64,000 nucleotides of DNA from Lachnospiraceae bacterium XBB2008 (GTDB taxonomy: Bacteria; Bacillota; Clostridia; Lachnospirales; Lachnospiraceae), in the NCBI GenBank assembly GCA_900102235.1, contig FMVL01000006.1, forward strand, positions 62,001 to 126,000, written 5' to 3'. Shown here piece by piece: positions 36,723 to 44,700 of the stretch. Position numbers and translations under genes: made by a program. Positions within the stretch are counted from its first letter, which is position 1. Every line of letters starts with the position of its first letter. The notes under the pieces were generated by a model. The model did not search any database and was not told the origin of the DNA. It saw nothing but the letters and a program-made list of their open reading frames with translations.

Positions 36723-38354
36723 ATGAGCGATATTTCACGGGAGTATGCGGAATATGTTCTGAGATTTCTTGATGAAAACTCATATCTGTTTCCGCAGTTT
36801 GCTCTCAAAAAAACAAATGATGAATTGATACTTCTTGGAAGCGGCGGTTTTTCTTCGGTATATGAAATGTATAACAAAGAAAGACCGGAGCTTCCTTTTA
36901 CATTGAAAGTGACGGGGTTCTCAAAACACACGGTCAGTTCCGAAGAATTTCAAAAGACATCCCGTGTACAATGGATACTTGGCCAGGAATCGGACTATAT
37001 AGTTCGTATTCTTGATACCCGGGAACTGGCTCTGAAATTCGATGAGAACGGAAAAGTTACGGATGTAAGAGACGTATCTAAAGAAATATGGGAAGAAACA
37101 GATGAAACTCTGCATCTGCAGTTCGTGCTGATGGAGAAACTTGACCGGCTGATAGAGAAGGACAGATTCGGAAAAGCAACTCTGCTTTGCCGTGATCTGA
37201 ATTCTGAAGATGAAGTGCTTAAACTTGCACTCCAGATCGGTCAGGCTCTGGCTGCTTCGCATGCTGATAATTGCCTTCACCGTGACATCAAACTTGAAAA
37301 CATATTCCGGGATCCAGAAGAAATGGTTTATAAGCTTGGTGATTTCGGCGTCGCCAAATGGGCTGAAAACGGTAATGCTGAGACAGTGGTATATACAGAC
37401 GGATATGGCGCTCCGGAGATAGAGAGAAGGTTCAGTGAAAGTTATGACGCCACAGCAGATATCTATTCGCTTGGCATTACTCTGTATCTGCTTCTTAATA
37501 ATCTGAGGTTCCCGGGCTCGGACGGATATTACGCCAAAAGCGAAGTACAGTATGATCCTGAATTTATCTTTCCCGCGCCTGCTCGTGCTTCCGAAAAGAT
37601 GGCTTCGATCATCCGTAAAATGTGCAGCTATGATCCAAAGGACCGATATCAATCTATGAATGAAGTCCTTGTGGAACTGTCATCGGTTACTGATCGAGAC
37701 GAGGGAGAATATTCAGCAGATTTGATATCTCTGTCGGATATGGTCACGGAAACATACAGGGAAGAAAAAAACGATGAAAGTGATTCTGATTCCGGTCATC
37801 ACATAAAAACAAGGGCCGAGAGAAAAAAAGAACAGGAGATAGTTGACATCCTGTATAAAGAAGACAGTGCTAAGTATTTTGCTGTCATCACTGTCCTGAT
37901 GACACTTATGATCATTGGATTCCGTAAAGACTCAACTGTGGCTTTGAACTGGAAGTTTTATATTCTGCCGGCTGCGGTGATCCTGGAAGCGCTGTTCTTA
38001 AGAATTAAGGAATTTCATCTGTTTTTTGGAACGGCTATTCTGGTCTTTTGTGTTATTTCGATAATGTTGATCGGCCTGACTGTACCGCACATAATCCTCA
38101 TCCTGGCTGTGCTTAGCGGACGTCCGGTCCTTACTCTTTCCGGAGGATTATCATCCGGTATATGGGTTGTTTTAGCTGTTACGGATACACTTAAGTACCT
38201 TGAGTTTATTGGCAGATGGCATATGGGCTGGATCTTCATGATCGGACTCTTCTTAGCGGTATTCGGATATTACCGGATGCGCTATTATTGGAAGAATAAC
38301 TATTTCACTAAAGGAGATGAAATACCCGGAAATGTTGAACTTTTGGACGAATGA
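36723..38354 (+). CDS. Membrane Ser/Thr protein kinase 1
   Basis: This 543-residue Hanks-type kinase has its catalytic domain at about 35-325: glycine loop LGSGGFSSVYE, ATP lysine in FTLKVTGF, catalytic HRDIKLENIF, metal-binding LGDFGVAKW and GYGAPEIE, so it looks active. After a charged juxtamembrane stretch come about five hydrophobic helices (from residue 380), with no extracellular PASTA or other sensor domain. It overlaps the next kinase gene and follows the FHA gene by 25 bases. Confidence 0.92.
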   Translation: MSDISREYAEYVLRFLDENSYLFPQFALKKTNDELILLGSGGFSSVYEMYNKERPELPFTLKVTGFSKHTVSSEEFQKTSRVQWILGQESDYIVRILDTRELALKFDENGKVTDVRDVSKEIWEETDETLHLQFVLMEKLDRLIEKDRFGKATLLCRDLNSEDEVLKLALQIGQALAASHADNCLHRDIKLENIFRDPEEMVYKLGDFGVAKWAENGNAETVVYTDGYGAPEIERRFSESYDATADIYSLGITLYLLLNNLRFPGSDGYYAKSEVQYDPEFIFPAPARASEKMASIIRKMCSYDPKDRYQSMNEVLVELSSVTDRDEGEYSADLISLSDMVTETYREEKNDESDSDSGHHIKTRAERKKEQEIVDILYKEDSAKYFAVITVLMTLMIIGFRKDSTVALNWKFYILPAAVILEALFLRIKEFHLFFGTAILVFCVISIMLIGLTVPHIILILAVLSGRPVLTLSGGLSSGIWVVLAVTDTLKYLEFIGRWHMGWIFMIGLFLAVFGYYRMRYYWKNNYFTKGDEIPGNVELLDE

Positions 38355-39957
38355 AGATATAGAAGCCATTTTGGTTCAACTGAATAACATGGGACTTCCG
38401 TTTGGCAAATATGAGTTCTCCCGCCTCGGAACCGGACTTACGCTTCTCGGGTCAGGGGCTTGCGCCAATGTATATGAGGCCGTATCCCGAAACCGAAAAA
38501 AGACCGCGGCGATCAAGGTTATCGGATTCGGCGGCGGACGTATGGATCCCGATTCTTTTCGCGATTCTGTCAGGATTCAGACGCAGCTTGCTATGGAGGA
38601 GGATAGCATTGTCATGATACTGGACTCGGCAGAGATCAGAGTATGGATAGAGAATGAGCATGATGTTATAAAAGCCGAAAGAGTCGATCCCTATTTTGAT
38701 GAAGCCGAGTCGGATGATGAGTATCTGTATCTTCAGTTCCTGCTTATGGAAAAACTGTCACCGGTACTTGAGACAGATGGGGTAAGACGCAGGCTTTTTC
38801 CTCATAAGCTTGCCTCATTTGATGAGCAGGAAGTATTAAAACTTGCATATGATATAGGACTATGCATTGACAAGGCCCATAAAAAGAATGTGCTTCACAG
38901 AGATATTAAACTCGAAAATATCTTTTACGATGCGTTCAATGATCGGTATAAACTGGGGGATTTCGGTATAGCTGTGTCTACGTGTGATGGAATGGCAGAT
39001 ACAGTCGCGTTTACCAAGGGATACGGAGCCCCCGAGGTGGTGGGTACTCTGGAAGACCGGTATGATCAAACTGCAGACATTTATTCTTTTGGTATGGTTT
39101 TGTATGTCCTTCTGAATGAGCTCAGCTTCCCCGGGTCTGCCAATTATCATCCGAATGTATATCAGTATGTAAAGGGGTATGTTCCTCCGGAGCCCGTCAG
39201 GGGGTCTGATGAGCTTTCAGGTATCGTGCTCAAAATGATCAGCTTTGATCCTGATGACAGATATCAGTCGATGGAAGAAGTGCTGAATGCAATCGATGCA
39301 CTCAAATACAGTTACAGATTAAAGTATCAGCGTGAGCACAGGAATGCTCCGCTTGTGATAGGCTCTGTATTTGCTCTGATGGGATCTGTCATATGGAAAA
39401 TGTCCTTTATGCAGGAACTGGAATTGAGATTCCCGATATGGCTGTATATTATACTGGGCGCGGTCATCATCATGAGTGTGGCATCCGCCTATAAGCACAG
39501 CAGTTCCGGGAGCCTGTCGGGCATAGGCTTAGGTATCATCGCATCTAGCGTACTTACGGCAAATATTACATATCTGGTTATCAGTGCCGGGGCGATAGAT
39601 ATTAGTAAGTATTCAGATTTCAAGTGGATGGCTGTACTCCTCATCTCGTTGGGCTTAATGCTCCTGTTTCTGAGTTATCTTCGGGGAGAAAGAGATGAGC
39701 AGATCACGAAAATGTACCTGGGAGGCAACAGATATATAATCGTGATGGCCTTGCACTATGTAATCCTGATCTTATTTGGGGTTATTATGATATATGAAGA
39801 GGGCGGAGCAGGGCCCTTGAGCTTGGCAATCGGCAAGGACGGAATAGAGCGGATCGTATCCTGGAATCCGTTGCTTGTCGGAATCTGCGGATCGGGATTC
39901 TGGATTCTCTGGACGATAAGAGAGAAAACGCTGAGTTTAGTTGAAAGATACATGTGA
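38332..39957 (+). CDS. Membrane Ser/Thr protein kinase 2
   Basis: This is a 541-residue paralogue of the preceding kinase with the same layout: LGSGACANVYE, AAIKVIGF, HRDIKLENIF, LGDFGIAVS, GYGAPEVV, then about six membrane helices from residue 340. All catalytic residues are present. The start is uncertain. An in-frame ATG at 38317 touches its AAGGAG directly, while the ATG at 38332 lies 15 bases beyond it. A terminator follows the gene. Confidence 0.9.
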   Translation: MLNFWTNEDIEAILVQLNNMGLPFGKYEFSRLGTGLTLLGSGACANVYEAVSRNRKKTAAIKVIGFGGGRMDPDSFRDSVRIQTQLAMEEDSIVMILDSAEIRVWIENEHDVIKAERVDPYFDEAESDDEYLYLQFLLMEKLSPVLETDGVRRRLFPHKLASFDEQEVLKLAYDIGLCIDKAHKKNVLHRDIKLENIFYDAFNDRYKLGDFGIAVSTCDGMADTVAFTKGYGAPEVVGTLEDRYDQTADIYSFGMVLYVLLNELSFPGSANYHPNVYQYVKGYVPPEPVRGSDELSGIVLKMISFDPDDRYQSMEEVLNAIDALKYSYRLKYQREHRNAPLVIGSVFALMGSVIWKMSFMQELELRFPIWLYIILGAVIIMSVASAYKHSSSGSLSGIGLGIIASSVLTANITYLVISAGAIDISKYSDFKWMAVLLISLGLMLLFLSYLRGERDEQITKMYLGGNRYIIVMALHYVILILFGVIMIYEEGGAGPLSLAIGKDGIERIVSWNPLLVGICGSGFWILWTIREKTLSLVERYM

Positions 39958-39988
39958 TCCGGAAAAAATCGGGTATTCAGTATATCAA

Positions 39989-40022
39989 AAGAACTGTGTG
40001 ATTGATGCACAGTTCTTTTTTT
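39989..40022 (+). terminator. Terminator of the kinase cassette
   Basis: AAGAACTGTG (39989-39998) pairs perfectly with CACAGTTCTT (40008-40017), followed by Ts. Confidence 0.92.
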
Positions 40023-40111
40023 ATGCCCTGCAGGAAGTGTAAAGTTCAGGTGAAAAACCGATCTTTTTTCAGAGGTAGTATTTAATCACGAACTGAAAGG
40101 AGGACATCGAT

Positions 40112-40366
40112 ATGACATACCCCGTTATAGATATGAAGGCAACCGGAAACAGGATCAGACAGATCCGCATCGGTAACAAAATGCGCGTAAGTGATATCAG
40201 TGACTACATGGGATTTGAGTATGCCCAGGCGGTATATAAGTGGGAAGCCGGCAAGAGTCTTCCTTCCGTGGATAACCTGTATGCGCTGAGCAGACTGTTT
40301 GGTGTATCTGTAGAAGACATTCTGGTAGAAGCAAACCGGGATGATGAATTTGAAAAAGCGGTGTGA
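40112..40366 (+). CDS. Small Cro/C1-type HTH protein
   Basis: This 84-residue protein has an HTH at about 12-65 (GNRIRQIRIGNKMRVSDISDYMGF, VYKWEAGKSLPSVDNLYALSRLFGVSVEDIL). AAAGGAGG precedes the ATG. It heads a three-gene cassette with a ClpP-like protease and a VirD4-like ATPase and probably regulates it. Confidence 0.88.
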   Translation: MTYPVIDMKATGNRIRQIRIGNKMRVSDISDYMGFEYAQAVYKWEAGKSLPSVDNLYALSRLFGVSVEDILVEANRDDEFEKAV

Positions 40367-40400
40367 GTGTAAAGGCATGAATAAATGAAAGAGGTGTAGC

Positions 40401-40997
40401 ATGGAAAAAGCATCGTATTTTCCTGCAATTGAAAAAGAAAGTGTTAACGGGATCCAGCAGATCTCATTGGTTACGGATTGCTTCAGTAATCGAAAGATAT
40501 TTCTGTTTGGCAGAATAAGCGAAGAAACAGTATATGCGTTTACGATGCAGATGATGAGTCTTATGGAAGATGAACAGTCTGAAATCAACATATACATTAA
40601 CAGTCCGGGCGGTGAAGTAAACTCCGGTTTGGCGATATATGATCTGATCCAATCATGTAAGGCTCCGATCAACATGTATTGCATAGGTATGGCGGCGAGC
40701 ATGGCGGCAGTGATCTTTTCCGGCGGAAAGAAGGGCCGAAGGTTCATTCTTCCCCACAGCCAGGTGATGATTCATGAACCTTTGATACCAAATGGAGTCG
40801 GCGGATCTGCAACAAGTATAAAAAGCACGGCAGAATCTATCCTGCAGACAAGAGATCTTCTGAGCGGAATACTGGCTAAACATACAGGTAAAACGCCTGA
40901 AGAGATAAACCAGGCAACAGATCACGACAACTACATGACTGCAGAGGAAGCAATAGCGTTCGGGCTCTGTGACAAAATAGTAAAGACTATAAAATAA
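40401..40997 (+). CDS. ClpP-family protease, accessory copy
   Basis: This 198-residue serine protease of the ClpP family has an intact triad: Ser100 in GMAASMAAV, His125 in PHSQVMIHEP and Asp174 in TDHDNYMTAEEA. The HTGKTPEEINQ stretch is also typical. ClpP forms barrels that degrade proteins fed by AAA+ unfoldases; no Clp ATPase is encoded nearby. Sequence around the handle (PLIPNGVGGSATSIKS) differs from housekeeping ClpP. Its neighbours, an HTH regulator and a VirD4-like ATPase, suggest an accessory, possibly mobile-element-derived copy. Confidence 0.88.
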   Translation: MEKASYFPAIEKESVNGIQQISLVTDCFSNRKIFLFGRISEETVYAFTMQMMSLMEDEQSEINIYINSPGGEVNSGLAIYDLIQSCKAPINMYCIGMAASMAAVIFSGGKKGRRFILPHSQVMIHEPLIPNGVGGSATSIKSTAESILQTRDLLSGILAKHTGKTPEEINQATDHDNYMTAEEAIAFGLCDKIVKTIK

Positions 40998-41010
40998 TGA
41001 GGTGATGATT

Positions 41011-42282
41011 ATGAGTAGATCAACAGAAGTGAAATTTGGTTCAATGATCCTTCCTGATGGGGAGTACTACAGTCTTGATGATATGAATACGCGCCTTAAC
41101 AACAATGTGCTCGTGGTGGGTACCACCGGTTCAGCCAAGACGCGTACTGTGATCACACCCAATCTTCTTGAGTGCGTAGGGAGCTACGTGGTCACAGATC
41201 CCAAGGGCAATCTGTATCGCAAATGGGGATCTTATATGGAAGATCACGGTTACAGGGTCGTACGATTGAGTTTTATCCATCCGGAAAAGTCGGTTCATTA
41301 CAATCCTTTACAGTATGTGAAAAACACCCAGCAGATCCAGCAGTTGTCACATGCTCTGGTAAAAAGCAGCGGCCAGTACTCCAATGATCCTTTTTGGGAT
41401 GATACTTCACTGATGCTGATAAACAGTCTGATAGCATATGTGACAGAGCACTATGATGACGAATCGGGTGGCAGGAATTTCCATAAGATACTGGAATTGT
41501 TGCGTAAGGCCGGAAGAGAGTGTTCGTCGAGCAAAAATACTTTCTTATCCAATAAAATGTCGATGCATGAGTCGACCCACCCCGGCAGTTGGGCTTATAA
41601 ACAGTTTCAGAACGTTAACCAGGCTCCGGAGAAGACGTTTAACACGATCGTTACTACGTCTATTGCCAAGTTTTGCTCGGTTGATACGGAAGAACTTGCC
41701 GATATGATGAAAGATGATCAGATAGACTTAAGAAGCATAGGTCAGCAGAAGACAGTTGTTTTCGTTGAAGTGTCCGATTCTGACCGTTCCATGGACATGC
41801 TCATCAACATGTTCTTTACGCAGACTATGAACCAGTTGTGCACATATGCCGATGAAGAATGTGAAAACAATCAGCTTCCGGTACCTGTCAGATTCTTTAT
41901 GGATGACTTTGCAACCAACTGCAGGATCGATAATTTTGAGAACATGATATCCAACATCCGTTCACGAAAGATATCTGTCATACTGATACTTCAGTCTTTA
42001 TCACAGCTTGATAAGAGTTACGGCCCCAGTGCGCATACTATCATTGACGATTGCGATACTTTGATCTATATGGGTGGAAATGACCCTGAGACCGCGTATT
42101 CAATTGCTGTAAGATGCAATAAGACTATTCAGTCCGTCCTTCATATGCCTCTGTGTACCAGCTGGATCTTCCGAAGAGGCGAGAAGCCGTTTATGTGCAG
42201 AAATCTGGAACTGGACGACTATCTGTACGAGCATGATATAGCCGGTAGCGAAGAAAAAGAAAAACTGAAGGATGTGGTATGA
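41011..42282 (+). CDS. VirD4/TraG-like ATPase without membrane domain
   Basis: This is a 423-residue soluble relative of type IV coupling ATPases. Walker A is GTTGSAKT (37-44), with Ala where Gly is usual. A DPKGNLYRKWGSYMEDHGY segment typical of TraG/VirD4 follows. Walker B-like VRFFMDDFATNC has Asp-Asp in place of the usual Asp-Glu, and RSRKISVILILQSLSQLDKSYG matches the C-terminal core. The N-terminal membrane anchor of real coupling proteins is missing, and no relaxase or T4SS gene is nearby. It overlaps no gene and follows clpP by 13 bases. Confidence 0.85.
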   Translation: MSRSTEVKFGSMILPDGEYYSLDDMNTRLNNNVLVVGTTGSAKTRTVITPNLLECVGSYVVTDPKGNLYRKWGSYMEDHGYRVVRLSFIHPEKSVHYNPLQYVKNTQQIQQLSHALVKSSGQYSNDPFWDDTSLMLINSLIAYVTEHYDDESGGRNFHKILELLRKAGRECSSSKNTFLSNKMSMHESTHPGSWAYKQFQNVNQAPEKTFNTIVTTSIAKFCSVDTEELADMMKDDQIDLRSIGQQKTVVFVEVSDSDRSMDMLINMFFTQTMNQLCTYADEECENNQLPVPVRFFMDDFATNCRIDNFENMISNIRSRKISVILILQSLSQLDKSYGPSAHTIIDDCDTLIYMGGNDPETAYSIAVRCNKTIQSVLHMPLCTSWIFRRGEKPFMCRNLELDDYLYEHDIAGSEEKEKLKDVV

Positions 42283-42330
42283 TTCTTGATGAAAATTCAG
42301 CAGCTTAACACACGAGATTAAGTGACGGAA

Positions 42331-42343
42331 TCATAAGTTATGA
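42331..42343. repeat. Short inverted repeat upstream of the HTH/DUF4160-like pair
   Basis: TCATAA-G-TTATGA is perfect and is enclosed by CGGAA (42326-42330) and TTCCG (42348-42352). It lies 23 bases upstream of the -35. It could be a second operator or an end-of-transcript hairpin. Confidence 0.5.
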
Positions 42344-42365
42344 AGCGTTCCGAGGATCACAGATA

Positions 42366-42394
42366 TTTACAGTATCACGGCGAGCCGTTATAAT
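42366..42394 (+). promoter_or_regulatory. Promoter of the HTH/DUF4160-like pair
   Basis: TTTACA (42366-42371), 17-base spacer, TATAAT (42389-42394). The expected transcript start near 42401 gives a leader of about 16 bases. Confidence 0.82.
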
Positions 42395-42426
42395 TAAGCA
42401 TAGGAAGGATAAACCTATGCTTAATT
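42392..42426. promoter_or_regulatory. Perfect 13-base palindromic operator over the -10 and start codon
   Basis: AATTAAGCATAGG (42392-42404), nine-base spacer, CCTATGCTTAATT (42414-42426). The left arm overlaps the -10, and the right arm contains the ATG. Most of the left arm lies upstream of the expected transcript start, so it acts as DNA, probably for autorepression by the HTH protein. Confidence 0.75.
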
Positions 42427-43142
42427 CTTATTTGGAGCAAAATAACATATCCGTGTATGCATTGGCCCGGAAGACCGGTATCCCGTATTCGACATTGTCG
42501 GATATCGCAAACGGTAAGACTGATATCAGAAGTGTTTCTGCCTCGGTACTGTATAAACTTGCAAAAGGCCTCGATGTTTCTATGGAATCTTTGTATGAGG
42601 ATTCGTATGAGAAACGGATTTACTATCTGTACAACGAAGGAAGGCAGGTTGTCTTATATGCCGGGCGCGAACGCTTTTCATACCAGGGCCCCCGTAATCT
42701 CGTAGGATTTAAGGATATAGCTGCGAATAAGGCCGGCGTTTTATATGTGGATACGTATTTTAACAATGAGAACGGACAGATATTTACCGAAGAAGATTAT
42801 ATAGATCTGAATGAGATCTTCGAGGGGCATGATGAACTGCTGTGCGCGGATTATGATGTTGTGATCGGAATGCCCGGGATGAGCAGAGCGCAGTATCTGG
42901 TTTCAAATTCTCTGCTTGTTTCAGATAATATGTCTATTCTTGAGTATGACAACGGCACACGCGATGTTGTTTTGGAGATAGTCAATATCAAGCGCAACAA
43001 GGAGAAGATGTTACTAAGGATAAAGGATTATGCTGTCCTTTTTTCGAATATGAGCAAAAAAATGGAGACAAGGGCCATAGAATCCACCAGAAGAAACCAT
43101 GACCTGATCCTGGAAGAGATAAAGGAAAGAAAACGTGCCTAA
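42417..43142 (+). CDS. HTH protein, likely autorepressor of a toxin-antitoxin-like pair
   Basis: This 241-residue protein has an N-terminal Cro/C1-type HTH (about 10-60: NISVYALARKTGIPYSTLSDIANGK, SVLYKLAKGLDVS). The remaining part, with VGMPGMSRAQYLVSNSLLVSDNMSILEYD-type text and a basic C-terminal helix, is not recognised. The gene lies behind a perfect palindrome and overlaps the next small gene by eight bases. That suits an autoregulated antitoxin, though this is inference. Confidence 0.75.
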   Translation: MLNSYLEQNNISVYALARKTGIPYSTLSDIANGKTDIRSVSASVLYKLAKGLDVSMESLYEDSYEKRIYYLYNEGRQVVLYAGRERFSYQGPRNLVGFKDIAANKAGVLYVDTYFNNENGQIFTEEDYIDLNEIFEGHDELLCADYDVVIGMPGMSRAQYLVSNSLLVSDNMSILEYDNGTRDVVLEIVNIKRNKEKMLLRIKDYAVLFSNMSKKMETRAIESTRRNHDLILEEIKERKRA

Positions 43143-43431
43143 ATATACCAATGACATCGTGGCCGGATATGTATTGTACTTTACTTCGAAGTGCGTGATA
43201 GAAGCCATGCATGTGCATGCAAGTGATAAGGAACTCTCAGAATACGGTTCGGCCAAACTGTTCGTATACTCAAACGGCGAGACAAGGATAATGCGATGGG
43301 GCACGGTCTGTGAGACGGATATGAACAAGATTCAAGCCTACATTCGCAATAACTATGAGGTCATGTACCGGAAGTGGGCTATGTACAGTGACAACGGGTT
43401 CTATCAGGGCGATGAAAATAATCCTGAATGA
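43135..43431 (+). CDS. DUF4160-like small protein
   Basis: This 98-residue protein starts at GTG behind AAAGGA and overlaps the HTH gene. The centre reads HVHASDKELSEYGSAKLFVYSNGETRI, and a helix with MNKIQAYIRNNYEVMYRKW follows, the order seen in DUF4160 proteins. Members are frequently paired with HTH proteins and treated as possible toxins. The first residues differ from the usual family start, so the match is moderate. Confidence 0.6.
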   Translation: MPKYTNDIVAGYVLYFTSKCVIEAMHVHASDKELSEYGSAKLFVYSNGETRIMRWGTVCETDMNKIQAYIRNNYEVMYRKWAMYSDNGFYQGDENNPE

Positions 43432-43475
43432 GAACAATCTGTCTGTGTAAGGATATTTTTTTGGCATCATTTACA

Positions 43476-43504
43476 TTGACGCGCTTTGATCATAAAGGTA
43501 AAAT
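43476..43504 (+). promoter_or_regulatory. Promoter of serC-serA
   Basis: TTGACG (43476-43481), 17-base spacer, TAAAAT (43499-43504). Confidence 0.72.
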
Positions 43505-43508
43505 GTTT

Positions 43509-43534
43509 AGCAGTGCTTATGATTAAGCACTGCT
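43509..43534 (+). terminator. Hairpin at the serC promoter, possible terminator of the upstream pair
   Basis: AGCAGTGCTTA (43509-43519) pairs perfectly with TAAGCACTGCT (43524-43534), loop TGAT, tail GTTTTG. It lies at the expected start of the serC transcript, so it may end the upstream pair or cap the serC mRNA. Confidence 0.65.
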
Positions 43535-43596
43535 GTTTTGTATAGCAATCACGGCTGCGCCGGATTGACTTTTTTCTAAACATGAGGAGATAAGAT

Positions 43597-44679
43597 ATGG
43601 GAAGAGTGTACAATTTTTCTGCCGGTCCTGCGGTACTTCCTGAGAGCGTGCTCAAGGAAGCTGCAGAGGAGATGCTTGACTACAAGGGAAGCGGAATGTC
43701 CGTTATGGAGATGAGCCATCGATCTAAGGTTTACGACGGCATCATCAAAGAAGCAGAGGCAGATCTTCGCAAACTCATGAACATTCCCGATAACTATAAG
43801 GTGCTTTTTGTTCAGGGCGGTGCAAGTCTTCTGTTTGCAACGGTTCCGATGAACCTGATGAAGAACAGGAAGGCTGGTTATATCCTGACCGGTCAGTGGG
43901 CCAAGAAAGCATATCAGGAAGCCAAGATCTACGGTGAAGCAGTAGAGCTCGCAAGCAGTGCCGATGAGACTTTCTCGTACATCCCGGACTGCTCCGATCT
44001 GCCCATCACCGATGATATGGATTATGTCTATATCTGTGAGAACAATACCATCTACGGAACCAAGTTCTGGACCCTTCCGAACACCAAGGGCAAGATCCTT
44101 GTTGCGGATCAGTCATCATGTTTCCTTTCGGAGCCCGTTGATGTGACCAAGTACGGCCTCATCTATGCCGGCGTACAGAAGAATGTGGGTCCCGCAGGTG
44201 TGCAGGTTGTCATCGTAAGAGAAGACCTGATATCCGATGATGTTCTTCCGGGAACACCTACTATGATGAAGCTTAAGACTCATGCCGACAACGATTCACT
44301 TTACAATACACCTCCCTGCTACGGCATCTATATCTGCGGCAAGGTATTCAAGTGGATCCTTGAGATGGGCGGACTTGAAGCCATGAAGGCTCATAACGAG
44401 AAGAAGGCAAAGATCCTGTATGATTTCCTTGATTCTTCCAAGCTCTTCAAGGGTACAGTCAGAAAAGAAGACAGATCTCTCATGAACGTACCTTTCGTTA
44501 CAGGCAATGAAGAACTGGATGCGAAGTTCGTTAAGGAAGCTACCGAGGCAGGCTTTGTTAATCTTAAAGGCCATCGTACAGTCGGCGGCATGAGAGCATC
44601 CATCTACAACGCAATGCCGATCGAAGGCGTTGAGAAACTGGTTGAGTTCATGAAGAAGTTTGAAGAAGCAAACGCTTAA
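43597..44679 (+). CDS. serC: Phosphoserine aminotransferase
   Basis: This 360-residue PLP enzyme makes 3-phosphoserine from 3-phosphohydroxypyruvate and glutamate, step two of serine synthesis. It starts with the characteristic YNFSAGPAVLPESVLKEA. QGGASLLFATVPMN binds the phosphate and K195 in AGVQKNVGPAG holds PLP. Length is typical. GAGGAG precedes the ATG, and serA follows 21 bases downstream. Confidence 0.97.
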   Translation: MGRVYNFSAGPAVLPESVLKEAAEEMLDYKGSGMSVMEMSHRSKVYDGIIKEAEADLRKLMNIPDNYKVLFVQGGASLLFATVPMNLMKNRKAGYILTGQWAKKAYQEAKIYGEAVELASSADETFSYIPDCSDLPITDDMDYVYICENNTIYGTKFWTLPNTKGKILVADQSSCFLSEPVDVTKYGLIYAGVQKNVGPAGVQVVIVREDLISDDVLPGTPTMMKLKTHADNDSLYNTPPCYGIYICGKVFKWILEMGGLEAMKAHNEKKAKILYDFLDSSKLFKGTVRKEDRSLMNVPFVTGNEELDAKFVKEATEAGFVNLKGHRTVGGMRASIYNAMPIEGVEKLVEFMKKFEEANA

Positions 44680-44700
44680 TATAATAATAGGAGAACGGTT

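Noticed and set aside
40401-42282. Prophage head protease or conjugative element
   Set aside because: No capsid, portal, integrase, relaxase or T4SS gene is visible, and ClpP has its full triad in ordinary spacing.
42392-42426. RNA hairpin blocking the ribosome binding site
   Set aside because: Most of the left arm lies upstream of the predicted transcript start, so the palindrome can only work as DNA.
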